From NCBI GenBank assembly GCA_018136815.1, contig CM030943.1, forward strand, positions 487,975 to 551,974: a stretch of 64,000 nucleotides of DNA, written 5' to 3'. Source of the stretch: Isochrysis galbana. Taxonomy: Eukaryota > Haptophyta > Isochrysidales > Isochrysidaceae. The notes beneath the pieces were generated by a model. It ran no database searches and was not told where the DNA came from. It worked only from the letters and a program-made list of their open reading frames with translations. Positions 26,658 through 39,808 of the stretch are shown piece by piece (the first letter of the stretch is position 1; the number at the start of each line of letters is the position of its first letter). The position numbers and the translations under genes are program-made.

Positions 26658-27598
26658 TACCACTTCAAATCTCCCCCTTCGCAGACCCGCAAAAAAGGGG
26701 GGAAATCCTTTGACTTTGACTTTTGACAAAGATGAAGATGCCTGTGCTATTTTGCTCTCCTGGTACCTGGTACACGCGTACACGCACAAACGGTGCATTG
26801 CATGGGGGTGAGGGGTGAGGCTGCGGTCCACTTCAAGGTTCAAGGCGCCATGCCTTGCAGCTGCAGCCCTTGAGGCTTGAGGCTGCCGTGTACCATAAGC
26901 GTGTGGTGCGATTGGATGACTTAGGGCGGTCAAACAGGGGCTTTTTAACTATTAGTAAGGGTTGGGCTGTATTTTTTGACCGTGGCGCAAGGCCCAATAA
27001 AAAACCTCCAGGGGGGGCCACCTGCCGCCACGAAAATCTTCGCCAAGAAATGGTGCGACTCTCCCCCCCTCTCCCCCCATCCGTCACGCGCGCTCACGCT
27101 CTACCCGTAAAGATTTGGCGGTCGCGCCCACGGGGGGATCGGTTCCTTTATATCTAAGCTACATTCGGCATTTGATTCCCGCCCGATGCAGCGCCGTGTC
27201 GGGCTGCCGACAGTCCGACCACCCCCTGGCCCCTGGCCCTCTGGCATCATGGCCCGCGCAGCCCACCCAGCTCCTCACAGCGCGCGCACGCGGCTACCCT
27301 GGCTGCAACAGACCCCGCCCCGACCATCCCGACCCGCCCCTCGCAGGATTTGCCCTCACTCGAACTCGGCATCGAGAACCAGGACCAGCTCACCGACGCG
27401 GCCGTCCACGCGTGGCTGACGAGCCTCCGCGTTGAGGCTGCCCTCGCGGCCCTCCTCTCTCTGACAGTGCCAGATTCGGCGCTGATCGATGAGGCAAGAC
27501 CCGTGGGCGGCCTCAGGACGGGCCACGTCGTAGCTCTCTACTCTGCAGCGAGCAGAAAAGCCCAAGATCTTGCCAGAGCGCCTCACAGCGCATCTGGC
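26658..27598. other. Intergenic region, no gene seen
   Basis: After the dispersed element the sequence is mixed, with no convincing frame. An open frame from about 27350 runs into the (GA)n tract and the ankyrin remnant but has no ATG and no recognisable sequence before the repeat. Confidence 0.45.
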
Positions 27599-29560
<1,962 letters not shown>

Positions 29561-32304
29561 ATGTCTAAGGAGCCCCTCGAGACGCAGATCGACCGGGCGC
29601 TCGAGATGGCCTCACTCTCCACCTCTCTCTCTGAAGCCGAGATCGACACGCTCACCGATGCATTCGCCAGGGGAGAGCTCAGCGGCCAGCAGCTGCTTGC
29701 AAGGCTGCACGAGAAGCTCGAGGCGAGGGCCATCCCACCAAAGCGGGGTTTTGGGGGGCCATACAGCCAGTCGTCGAGGCCGAAGGAGCAGGAGGACGGG
29801 ATCCCGTCACAGATGATCGGCCGCTCTCTCACGGCACAGATGGAAGCGCTCCTCGCGCTCGCACAGCAGGTGTCGACTGGGATGGAAATAGAGACGAAGG
29901 CTCCCAAGGAGCCCGTATTGGAACCAGAGGAAGAAGCGTCCGTCGCAGCAGGAGAGCCGCTCGGCCAGGGCGCATTGGCTAGGGGGTCTGGCGAACCAGA
30001 CGTGGTGCTTGAGTTTGGCGAGGGGAGTATGCCCACAGAGCGGAGTGCAGTGCAACCGGCGAGCAGCATCTCTCCACAGGGCGTAGGCGACGGGTTCGCC
30101 ACAACGCCTTCCGGCGTGCCAATCAGCCGTCTCTTCTATGAGTACCAGGTCCCGGAGCATGAGGAGCAGCCATCAGAGGCAACGGTGGGCGACGAGGATT
30201 CTCTCGAGTTTGGACAGGGCGACAGCAACGGCAGCTTCCATCTCGACCTTCACTCTGCGCTGGTGGGCCTGGAGACTCTTGGGATGGAGGACGAGCCCAT
30301 GGCGGGCCATTTGCAGGCCTTCACGGGAGGTGCGGGTAGGGGAGGTGAAAATCGAAACGCAGAGGGGGGCTCTGGGCAAGACGAGGAGGAACAGGGCATG
30401 CTTGACGAATATGACGTTGAGGCGTTCATAGAGTCAGGCGGGTGGGAAGAAGACGCGCGGGACCCTGGCAGGATCCTCGAAGATGAGGGTTCGTTGGCCC
30501 TTGTGCTCGACCTGCACTACCTCCAGCTGGCAGGCGCTTCCTTCTCGCTGCAGACCGACTGGGAAGTAGCGGCACTGGAGCATGCAATTCAGAGGAGGGT
30601 GGGTGGCGTCATCACTAGCCGATACGCATGCGATTCGGATCCGGACCCCGATGGAAAATTCGGTGCGCTAGCGCGCAGCCTGTCACTCTGGGGGCCCTTA
30701 CCATCACTCCTTTGAGCACTGCGAGTCGCACATCGACTTGTTTACATCCCTCTCCCCACCTGCCCGCAACATAAGGTCACGGCAAGTTGCGTCTCCACGC
30801 GAAGCTCCGTACCGCCGGCTACGTTCTCGCCCTCTCGCCAGCCAAGACAGGCAGCCGTGTGCAAGGCGCCACCGACGTTGACGTCGCGTGCTGCCTCTTC
30901 CGGGCGGCAGGCGCATTCGAGCCACACTCGAGCGCTGATGCTATTGTCCTCGTCGCTGGTGACGCCGACTTTCTTCCCGCCGTGAAGGCGGTGCTCAGCG
31001 CCCGAGGTCCCGCCGCCGCGCGGCGCGCATGGCTGTGCCAGGACGGTGAGCTTGGATGCAAGAGTCCAGATATTGCACGAGCAAGCAAACTAGGCACCAA
31101 CGACGACTCATATGCCAATCTCTGCAACACTAGCGCCGGGGACGGGCTCCGCGTAGTAATCTGCGCCGGGCACCGTGCCCTCTCCCGGCGTTACCGCGAA
31201 GCGCTCGAGTCTGAAGAAGGCGCCAGCATCGTCAGCCTCGACGGTCTCCTCGGCAACATGGCACCGAACGTGGTTGATCTGCGCAGCGTCCGCCGGCCGC
31301 GTGCGCACGATGGCGGGACGGACGTTCACGCCGTGATCGCAGCGTTGCACGAAGCGCACATCCTCGTATCGCGCGCCTGGCAAGCCACCACTGACCGCCG
31401 ATCGGACGCGCGCGCAGGCGTCGAGGTACCACCCGGCGGGACCGCCGCACCCTCGGTGGTAGACTCCTTGCCACTGCTCACGCTACACCTGTCCGGCCCC
31501 GGTGGACCCGCATGGAGAGACAGGCACATGCAAGCGCTCGTGGACTACCTTCTAGGCGGCAGCGCGATGGCTGCTCCTTCCTCGGTGCTATCAAGCCTTG
31601 GGCAGTTGTGGGTGCACCACACTGGGCTGAGTGATGCGTCCTGCGAGCCTTTGGCCATCCTGATAGCGAGCGCCACCGCTCTGCGAGAGCTGCACATCTC
31701 CGACTGCATGCCGGGGATCACCATTGAGGGCCTCAAGCTTCTGGCTGCTGCTGCAGAGGCAGCCGGCTATGGGACCTCTTCCAGCCGGCCCCATCGGCTG
31801 TACATCAACGCACGGCACCTGCCGCTCACCCCTGAGGCGATCTCGGTCCAAAAGTCGTACGCTCAAAGTACGACCCTTCGGCTAGGCGGCATGCGCGGCC
31901 CCGCCAGTGCCGGCTTGGGTAGATTCGGAGGAGGAAACGTTGGAGGCGCGAGGGGCAAGGGCTACAGTGGCCCGGCTGGACGCGGTAGCCCGCACGGCCG
32001 CGGCAGCCCCAATGGTCGTGGGATCTCTGGGCGAGGGAGCCCCTCGACGCCTAAAGTGTATTACTCGAAGGGCGGAAGTCCAGCGTTCATCGGCCGCGGT
32101 GCCGGCGGGCGCGGCGCGTTCCCGCATACGGTTCCGAGGATGACGGGGCGCGGCCGCAGTCTGAGCCCCGGTGGCGCCATGAACATGCCAGTGCCTGCAA
32201 TGAGTGGGCCGATGATAGGCAACGGCAAAGGTGGCAAAGGCATGGCACTCCGGTACGTCCACCCCATCCAGTATGTTGGCAAGGGAGCCGGGAAGCGCCG
32301 CTGA
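29561..32304 (+). CDS. NYN-domain (PIN-like RNase) protein with RGG-rich tail (2 exons)
   Basis: Exon 1 29561-30662 and exon 2 30776-32304 join in phase 1 across a 113-bp GT-AG intron, giving 876 residues. The start codon has a good context (CCACCATGT). The first ~290 residues are acidic and unrecognised. The NYN/LabA-type fold follows: LALVLDLHYLQLAG, then SRYACDSDPDPDGKFGHGKL across the splice junction, TDVDVACCLFRAA and VLVAGDADFLPAV, with the conserved acidic residues expected for a metal-dependent RNase. A region with leucine-rich-repeat-like pieces (LGQLWVHHTGL, ALRELHISDC) comes next at about 610-680. The last ~130 residues are rich in GRG, GGR and GRGSP, typical of RNA-binding, arginine-methylated tails. 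An RNA-decay or granule role is inferred. I know no named family with this exact domain order. Confidence 0.85.
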
Positions 32305-34085
32305 GGTGCGTGCACCACTTGATGCATGCTCTTAATCAAGAGTGGGAGGGGGCAGAGAGCAGGGAGGCAGAGAGCAGAGGACAGCAGAGCCAGCTGTGGA
32401 GAGCGCAACGCGGAGAGAGAAGTGTACAGAGTGAGCTGCGCCTTCTCATTCTGCAAGTTTACGGTTAGACTATGCCGGTGTGTGCTACACTCGTAAATTG
32501 TGCACACTCTCGTGGGCGCGGACGAGACTGGGATGTCCGGGTGAGTTGTCGGAGTGGACACGGGCTATAGAGAGCGCGACTGGATAGATTGGGCGTACGG
32601 AGGTGGGTGAGCGAGGAGGGGAGCCAAGAGCGTGGAGAGACGCGCGCGATCGGAAGTACTAGGCACGGCTAACTGATGCGGCACGCCACGAAAGAGCCGA
32701 TGTGCAGCGGCGCATTACGTTGGCGATTGCGCTAATGTGCAAGGTGAGCAGGGACTGCGCTCTTCGAACAGCACACGTGTGGCCGAGCGCGATTGGGAAG
32801 GACGGTGGTCCTCGGCCTGCAGATTCTGATGGCCTTAGATTCTGTGGCACCATAGTGGAACGACGAGAGTGGGCAGGAGGTTGCAGTCATGGCGGCAACG
32901 TAGATGACAGGGCTGAAATTGGATTACTGACTCGGAAATACATTACAAGGTGGACGGCAATGAGCAAAGCGCAGGCGGGCTTTAGCCGCGGAAGATCGCT
33001 AAGGGGACATGGGGCCATTTGAATTACCTGAGACGTACGTGAAAGATAGCCGGAACGATGGGCAAGATAAACGCCTGAGATTGGCTTGGAGACGATCACT
33101 TTTACTTCTTGGAAGCAAAGGGGTGGAGGGCGACCAGCGATGCATTCCGCTGGGTGACCCGGCGGAGCAAGCTTGGGCATGTCTCGAGTGAGCATGTAAT
33201 GTGGACCGCATTTGACCGATTCGTTTGTGTAGCTTTTCATGCTTTGCACCATGTCATCAACCTGTAGGCAGGCGCGGGCGACGGTGCTCTCCATGCCTCC
33301 TGTTTGGTATGGGACAGTAGCAACGTGCATTGCCGAGAAACTCCCGAGCATTTGCAGCTCGGCGAGAAAAAGGGATCGAGTGAAGGCGGACGAGGAGAGC
33401 GGAAGGATTGGGAGAGATAGGAGACGGTACAAAGGAGACAGCCCTTGCATGAGCAAATATATGGTTTCGGTTGGTTTGTCAGTTCGTTAGTTCGTTGTCA
33501 ACTTGTATGAACAATGAACTCAATGTTCAGAGTTCGCACCCAAACTGCACATGAACTTTGTTTCCATACATGACCAAGCCGCCGTCCGCCGTCGCGGATC
33601 AAGCTGTTTTCGTTTGTGTACACAAAAATTGGTGCGGCCAGGCGCAGGTGCCGCCGTGCCGCCGTGGCACTTGTGCACACTCCCTGTCCCTGCGTACATT
33701 TACGTGAGCGCACACATGGACGATGTGGACAGCACGCTCTCACACGTTCACATCTTCATGCTCACAAGGTTCGCCGGACGATCGCGCGCTTGCGCTTCTC
33801 TCTCTCAGAGAGCGACTTGGCGGTGCGCGGCGCGCGAGCCCGTCGGAATGAAAAGACTATGCAGGTAGGAAGTAGGAAGTAAGCCTACAGCCGGGCGCCC
33901 CGCCCTATCCGAAAATAGACCTCTCTCTCTCTCTCTTCTTGTACATATGTTCACTCTCTCCCTCTCTCTCACCACCCCCTCTCCCCCCTCTCCTCTCTTC
34001 TCTCTTCTCTCTCTCGACTTCTTTCCCCGCTTTCCACTTCTCTCCCCCCGCCCCTCCCCCTCCCCCCCTCCCCCCCCCTCTCCCG
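32305..34085. other. Intergenic; one doubtful minus-strand ORF and CT-rich leader of the WD40 gene
   Basis: A minus-strand frame from ATG 33450 to 32887 (188 codons) has an even amino-acid mix (LFLAELQMLGSFSAMHVATV) but no domain I recognise and no transcript-like context, so it stays a candidate only. From about 33918 to 34085 the plus strand is CT-rich and leads into the ATG at 34086. Confidence 0.45.
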
Positions 34086-35138
34086 ATGTGTCGTCCCTCC
34101 TCCTCTCCGCCACCCGGCTGCGTGCTGCGCGGCCATCGCGCCGAGGTGACGGCTCTCTCCCTCTCACTGTCTCCTCCTGGCGCCCCACTCAAACTCGCCT
34201 CGGGTGGTTCCGACGGCGAACTGCGCCTATGGAGTCTACACACACAGCGTGCGACCAGCGTGGTCGAAGCGCACCCGGGCTACCCGCTCCTCGCCATCCA
34301 CGCGCTCAACGGCGGGGTGCTGATGACCCAGGGACGCGATGGTTTCGTGCGCACGTGGGATCTAGCCGCTGGCCGGCGAGAGCCTCTCATGGAGTGCAGC
34401 GCCACCACCTTTTCCTTCTGCCAGGCGGTGCCCGTCCCTGCGCGAGATGGTGAGCCAGCCGCCGAGTCGGCTGATGGGCCGCCGCTCATCGCGATGCCCA
34501 GTGCCGACGCGCAGAGCGTTGTATTCTGGGACTCGCGCCAGGCGGGCGTAGCTCGAACGTTTTTGCCGACCGTCACGCGCGAGCGCGCAGGCATGTGCAT
34601 GTGCCTCCGCTTCATCGGGCCGGACGCCTTCCTCTCCGGCTGGGAAGATGGCACTCTGCAGCTCTTCGACGTCAGAGCCACCTCGCGCCCTTGCGTGCGT
34701 CAGGTTCATAGTGAACCGCTGCTATGCATCGATGTTTGCCCCAAAGGCAAGGCAGCCGTGACGGGCTCAGCTGACTGCAAAGTGTGCGTGATACCATTGC
34801 TAGCTCCAACCCCGTGTGAGGACGGTGTGGAGCAGGCCGGCGCGGGCGCGAACATCGCGCTAGGCGAGCCGACGGCCCGTGAAATACCGGTGACTAACGA
34901 GTCGAGCGGTAGCGGTGGCATCGCCGCGGTGCGCGTGCGCGCCGACGGGCGTGTCGTCGCGACGGGCGGGTGGGACCGACGGGTACGCGTGTGGCAATGG
35001 AGGAGGATGAAGCCTCTCGCGATCTTGCGCCACCACAAGAGCACGGTCAATGCGCTCGATTTCTCACCGTGCGGTAGGTGGCTTGCTTCGGGCTCGAGCG
35101 ACGGCACCATCGCGTTATGGGAGGGCCTGTTCTGCTAA
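34086..35138 (+). CDS. GNB1L: GNB1L/Asa1-like WD40-repeat protein
   Basis: A 350-residue single-exon protein; the ATG at 34086 is preferred over the longer frame, whose first ~49 residues are Pro/Leu translation of the CT tract. WD40 blades are clear: LRGHRAEVTAL with SGGSDGELRLWSL; LMTQGRDGFVRTWDL; a degenerate blade with VVFWDSRQ; CLRFIGPDAFLSGWEDGTL; an unusual blade around VTGSADCKVCVI; ATGGWDRRVRVWQW; and ALDFSPCGRWLASGSSDGTI. The order SQGRD-like, GWEDG, GWD-RVW and a short total length match GNB1L (about 327 residues in human) and fungal Asa1 (family knowledge). These bind Tel2-Tti1-Tti2 and help mature PIKK kinases such as TOR and ATM. No signal or membrane segment. WD40 identity is certain; the GNB1L assignment is strong but from memory. 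Confidence 0.85.
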   Translation: MCRPSSSPPPGCVLRGHRAEVTALSLSLSPPGAPLKLASGGSDGELRLWSLHTQRATSVVEAHPGYPLLAIHALNGGVLMTQGRDGFVRTWDLAAGRREPLMECSATTFSFCQAVPVPARDGEPAAESADGPPLIAMPSADAQSVVFWDSRQAGVARTFLPTVTRERAGMCMCLRFIGPDAFLSGWEDGTLQLFDVRATSRPCVRQVHSEPLLCIDVCPKGKAAVTGSADCKVCVIPLLAPTPCEDGVEQAGAGANIALGEPTAREIPVTNESSGSGGIAAVRVRADGRVVATGGWDRRVRVWQWRRMKPLAILRHHKSTVNALDFSPCGRWLASGSSDGTIALWEGLFC

Positions 35139-35528
35139 GCGGGGAGGGAATGTGAGTGTAGGATGACACGCACCGTTCCGCATCATTGAATTGATTGATC
35201 TTCCAGAGTAGGATTGGTCTCACTTAGGAGACCGCCGACAAAGAGAGCGCGTGGCTCACGGGCCGCCACTCCGGTGCCATCAAGGCAAATCTGAGTTTCG
35301 GGCTGCGGCCATGCGCGTACCTACAGTGTTAGCTGCGTGGGTGCGCGCTAGGTCTCATGCACGCCATAGGTAGCTAGTATCTAGCAGCTATAGGTCTCTA
35401 GGCTACTTCAGCGCCAACGCATAGGTCCTAGCGGTTGCAGAGTTGAGCAACTTCCAGATAGTGTTAAATCAGCTACTCTCACTAGCTATTCTTAGATTTC
35501 TAGCACGATTCATCGCCCGGCGCGCGCA
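35139..35528. other. Intergenic, no gene seen
   Basis: The 3' flank of the WD40 gene. Rich in short words such as TAGGTCTC and TAGCTAG; no frame, no RNA gene recognised. Confidence 0.4.
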
Positions 35529-35596
35529 ACTAAATTTTTATATTTGGTTCACTGGTCCACCCATGGGGGGGCACGAGCACGAGCCCCCCCCTCTCT
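35529..35596 (+). repeat. Dispersed G6/C6-hairpin repeat, copy 2
   Basis: AACTAAATTTTTATATTTGG, GGTTC, CCCATGGGGGGGCACGAG and a C7 run; the hexamer runs can pair around a CACGAG loop. The CACGAG unit is duplicated in this copy. Confidence 0.75.
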
Positions 35597-35597
35597 C

Positions 35598-36108
35598 CAG
35601 TGTTGGGGCAACAGCGCGCCAGCTTGCACCGATGTTGGAGCTATCACTGGCGCCAGAAGCTGATGACAGCTATCGGTGGTCTGCGAGCTGGCGCCAGATC
35701 TTTGGTGGGAAGAGCTAGTCATGCTAGCTAGCGCCAGCTCTGGAGGGCAGAGGGTGGGGGAGAAAGGTCACCAATTGTAAGTTATACAGTATAAATTGTT
35801 ATTTGTTATTTTCCCGCTACGGAAGATAAAGCACACCCCGGCAGCTTAGTGTGAGCCTATAAGATCGTGTCACGTGTGGGGTCACGGTTCGAGCAGTCTG
35901 GTCGGCCTTCTACGTCCGCGACGTATAGGGGCTTACCGCTGGCAACCCGCGGCTCCTTACTTCTAGTTTTTGCTTCCTTTCTTGTTTTTTTTTACAACGC
36001 TCATTATTTGCTGAGAACTGGCGAGTTGGCGCCGCCACTTGCCAGTTGAGATGGAACTGGCACTGGCGCCAAACACTGGTGCCAGTACGTATTGTTGCCC
36101 CAACACTG
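35598..36108. repeat. Inverted-repeat unit with TGGCGCCA palindromes
   Basis: CAGTGTTGGGGCAACA at 35598-35613 is repeated exactly in reverse complement at 36093-36108. The 480 bp between them holds several copies of the palindrome CTGGCGCCAG or close variants (near 35648, 35689, 35724, 36022, 36055). The ends and composition resemble a foldback or MITE-type element, but no target-site duplication was found and no protein is encoded. Confidence 0.55.
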
Positions 36109-36506
36109 CACACTGCCTCTCTCCACTCCCCCCCCCGCCAAAGGGATGGAACCACCCACTCTCTTGGCATGCCTGATGGCTTGCCAGGAGCACACTGCCT
36201 TGCTGACCCATCCCTCTCCCGATAGGCACGCCTGATTCGTCCGCCATGGCCAGTCGTGGCCAGTCCATCTCTCGGACCAGCCCCTCCTCTCCCTGGGCCC
36301 CCCTCATCAGGAGCCCCCATCCCCCAGCCAGCTCCAGTCGACCTGCCGGGCCGCGAGAGCCAGCGAGCGGGAGTAGCAAGGCACGGGCCAGGGCCATGCC
36401 CCAGCCTCGCCTGCCCCCTGAGCTGTGCTCCCGGGCCCCCTGCAGGCCACTTGGGGACCCGAAGGCCGAAGGGGGGCCGCGGGGCCGCAGGCGCGCGCGC
36501 CATGGG

Positions 36507-36789
36507 CAGGACACGGAGGGAAAAACGTCACGCGCGGGGGGAAGGGAATCGCGCGGGAAAGAAATAGACAAAAGGGGCCGGAAACTCAAGGAAGCACTCG
36601 GGGAGAGACGGGAAGGGAGAGAGGGGAGCCGGGGGGTCGAGAGGAGAGGGGGGGCGGACCGATACGGGAAGATACGGGGAGAAAGGGGACTGGGGCGCGG
36701 CGACGGAGAGGCAGTCGCGCGGGAAGACCTAAAAACGGAACGCACGGGGGGGAAGGGGAAGTGTACAAGGCCCCCTCTTTACCTGCAAC
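36507..36789. repeat. Direct repeat, copy 1 of a near-identical pair
   Basis: This ~283-bp purine-rich block from CAGGACACGGAGGG to TTTACCTGCAAC recurs at 37329-37612 with only a few indels (7-bp GGAGCCG-type insertion, loss of 6 bp) and about two substitutions. The 540 bp between copies contain no convincing frame. Confidence 0.85.
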
Positions 36790-37328
36790 CCCCCCCCCCC
36801 GATGCGAGAACCGATGTCGGGGCGGCGCGCGCATCGCAGAAGGCGGGGAGAGGGGGGGAGAGGGGAGTAGAACGCTGGCTGTGCGGGTGTGGCGGCGGTA
36901 TCGGTATCGGTGTGTTGTGGCCAGTGTGGCTGTGGTTGTGTGGATTGTGGGTAGACCATGTGAGATGGCTGGTCAGAGCTGGGTGAGGCGGATGGGGCTG
37001 GAGGGGCGGCGGTGGTGGGAATGTGAGGAGTGAGGAGAGGATGGGAGGGTGAGGAAGGCACTCCTCCGCTACCATGTAGTGGATCGTGTGGAGCTGTGGC
37101 TGTGGTGCGCGGCTGGGTGTGAGTGGAGGATGAACTGTAACATGAGATGTATGGCCCAATTGGAGCATGGAGAGTATACAATGGGGAGCCGAGGAAGCGT
37201 GCGGGGACGGGGCCGAAGACATGGGCGCGCTCTCAGCCATCACGGGGCACAGCAACACGAGAACGGGAACGAACGGAGGACGGACAAGGGGGCACAGAGG
37301 GCGCTCGAGCGATAGCGCGGAGCGTAGT

Positions 37329-37612
37329 CAGGACACGGAGGGAAAAACGTCACGCGCGGGGGGAAGGGAATCGCGCGGGAAAGAAATAGACAAAAGGGGC
37401 CGGAAACTCAAGGAAGCACTCGGGGAGAGACGGGAAGGGAGAGAGGGGAGCCGGGAGCCGGGGGGTCGAGAGGAGAGGGGGGGCGGACCGATATGGGAAG
37501 ATACGGGGAGAAAGGGGACTGGGGCGCGGCGACGGAGAGGCAGTCGCGCGGGAAGACCTAAAAACGGAACGCACGGGGGGGAAGTGTACAAGGCCCCCTC
37601 TTTACCCGCAAC
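37329..37612. repeat. Direct repeat, copy 2 of a near-identical pair
   Basis: Second copy of the block at 36507-36789, same orientation. Near-identity implies recent duplication or conversion. The arrangement recalls short LTRs around a non-coding interior, but the ends are not TG...CA and no flanking duplication is evident. Confidence 0.85.
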
Positions 37613-37680
37613 ATCTTGTTTTGATTTTGCTCCGAGTATGATGCTATTAACGTGTGAGGTTTGGCGCTCGACGTCTCCTG

Positions 37681-38656
37681 GCTTCTGACTACGTCAACCC
37701 TCTCCTTGAATACACTATTTAGTTGAGTATTGACTACGACTACATGAGATTTGCTCTAATTATGCCTTGATTAATGGCCAAAGGCTGCTAATCAAGGCAT
37801 AATTAATGGTGGCGAGCCCATGACTAAAATAGTCATAATACTCGACTACGGCTGGCGCCGGCGCAGCACACACAGCACACGCGAACGCCCGCTCGCCTGG
37901 TCACCGACATGCACCAGCACTTAGCACTTACCGACCTACCACACTTACTACTCATACTCGGCTACATCCACCAATTCATCGACAAACGCTTGCCCAGCCT
38001 TGCGAAACTTGAAACTTCTTAAAATACCTCTCTCGGATCGCGGATCGCAGCCATCGTGGGCATCGAGGTCTTCTTATTGAAGTGGATGCGCGTCAGCATG
38101 GCCAGCCTCTCGGGCATCATGTTGGGGGCGGAGATGCGACCTGCTAGCGAGAAGATTTGCTCCACATTGGCCTCGTGGTGCAGGTGAGAGGCACATACAT
38201 TGCTTAAACACACAAAAATGCAAGGGGAATCGGGAATCGGTCGCGCACAGACAGACCACATGAGCATGAGCGCAAACTGCAAACTCGTTGATGATGCCCT
38301 CCTCTTCGTCCTTGAACTTTTGGATGATGTCGTGCGCCAGGGCCTTCCACTCGTCGACCTCTTCGCACACAGCGTCGACATCGTGCGTGCCCGTTGAGAA
38401 CTCTGAGCCGATGCGCTCGTTGCCTGAGTCCTCGGAGTCGTCGCACATGAGCTTGCGCTTCTTCTTCTTCTTCTCCTTCAGCCGAGGCAAAGTGTTTTAG
38501 TTGACTATAGTCAAGTTTTATGACTATTGAAAAAAACGACTAATTATGCCATGATTAATTCCAAGGTTGTTGTACTCATAGTCAGACTAAAGGCAAAATG
38601 AATGTAGTCATCGTAGTCATTTCAATCAAGGCGAGGGTTGGACTACGTTCAGAGTT
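37681..38656 (-). mobile_element. Degenerate hAT DNA transposon with imperfect terminal inverted repeats
   Basis: Left end (TCTGACTACGTCAACCCTCT then CCTTGAA, about 37684-37711) and right end (reverse complement TCTGAACGTAGTCCAACCCT then CGCCTTGA, about 38624-38656) match as inverted repeats with small gaps. Inside, the minus strand carries the hAT C-terminal dimerisation block: EANVEQIFSLAGRI then NMMPERLAMLTRIHF (about 38040-38180). Before it is an acidic stretch, EVDEWKALAHDIIQKFKDEE (about 38290-38370), in another frame. The DDE catalytic core is missing, so the copy is internally deleted and cannot move itself. Near the left end lies a perfect 17-bp inverted repeat (37757-37773 with 37789-37805) whose unit TAATTATGCCTTGATTA recurs in variant form near 38542. 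Flanking 8-bp duplication not identified. Confidence 0.7.
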
Positions 38657-39460
38657 CTAGTTCTTGGCCGCGCATGAAATTGTAGGAGGTCTCAACTCCT
38701 GTTTGATTCTTTGTTTGAGTTCTTCAATTCTTTCGGTTCATTCTTTCGTTCTTTGTCCAAGTTACCGTTCGTTCGGAGTGTGATTGTGTACCCGTAAGTT
38801 TCTGAGGAGGGATGTGCGCCCCAAGTGAGACTTGTCGTTAAACCGCGTTGGTTTAACCCGCTGAGTGCGCACACTCTTCGGGGTGTGAGAAGGCAAGAGG
38901 GTCACATTAACTTGTGATTGTTGTGTTCTCTCGTTTGTTTGTTCGTATTGTCAACTCGAGTTTTCTTTGTTTGTATCTCGTGGAGACGCCTATGAGTACA
39001 TCATTGTGAGCTTGAGCTTGGTGTCCGGTCTCTTCTCTGTTCGTCGCGTCTTTTCGTGCTTGTTGTGGGCTTGATCACCCTATGACTCGCGTGGGCGCTC
39101 GAATTGAGTCTGGGGGTGTCGAATCCAGAGTATCTCTATACTCAAAGCGGATTCGATACTCGATAGTGCGAACGATTTTTTTTCAGGGCTTGTCTCGATG
39201 GTTCGCCGCTCGCTCGACATACTGAACACCGAGGCTTCACATCGCTCGTCAATTTATTTGTCTCCTTCTTTGTTTGTTTCGAGCGTTTATGTTTGTTTCT
39301 CAGTTCTTTTGTTGATTGAGTGGTGTTAGTAGATTGAATTTTGTGAGGTGGGTACGTGTGCCGTCGTCATGTAGCGCGTTTCCCCTCCCTCTTTCTCTGT
39401 CTCTCTCAAGATTGTGCCCCGAATGAGACTTGACACGATCAAGCTTCGGCTTGATTCGAC
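38657..39460. other. T/G-rich non-coding DNA, no gene seen
   Basis: Rich in TTTGTTTG and TCTC words with several GATTCGA motifs. No frame with protein character. Possibly decayed retroelement sequence; nothing marks its type. Confidence 0.4.
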
Positions 39461-39636
39461 AGATTCGCGTTCCGAGCCACTTTCCCGTCCATTTCAAATG
39501 CCCGTCATTAGCCTTCCCCATTCTCCCGATGAGCCCGTTCCGGGCTCCCCGGATGAACTGTGCGCCACGCTAGCCGCCGGTGCGCCGGTGCGCCTTCGCG
39601 ACTCGTTTCTAAAGAGGAAACGAGTTTCGCTCCGAC
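39461..39636 (+). repeat. Dispersed ~170-bp repeat, copy 1 (pair at 55081)
   Basis: Shares CCGATGAGCCCGTTC, GGGCTCCCCGGATGA, GCTAGCCGCCGGTGCGCC and CGCGACTCGTTTC in order with 55081-55250. This copy ends in a perfect hairpin, ACTCGTTT...AAACGAGT (39601-39625). Confidence 0.85.
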
Positions 39637-39808
39637 AAGGCATGGGCATGGGCTTGACGGATTGGAGGTTACGGATGGGAGAAGGAATCGGAAGGTACGG
39701 AAGGTAGGCGGCGGAAGGCACGAGCGGGACGACGGGGCGGACATAGCGGTAGCGAGTGCGAGGGGGCTAGTGGCTAGGTACGCATGCATCGCGCAGCCCA
39801 TTGATGTC

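Noticed and set aside
27350-27598. Coding sequence before the GA tract joined to the ankyrin repeats
   Set aside because: No ATG and no resemblance to ankyrin or any other domain; the frame is open by chance in GC-rich DNA.
32887-33450. 188-codon minus-strand ORF
   Set aside because: Ordinary composition but no recognisable motif and no leader signature; kept only as a remark in the intergenic entry.
33939-34085. Longer N-terminus for the WD40 protein
   Set aside because: The extra ~49 residues are Pro/Leu/Ser from the CT tract; the protein family begins close to the ATG at 34086.
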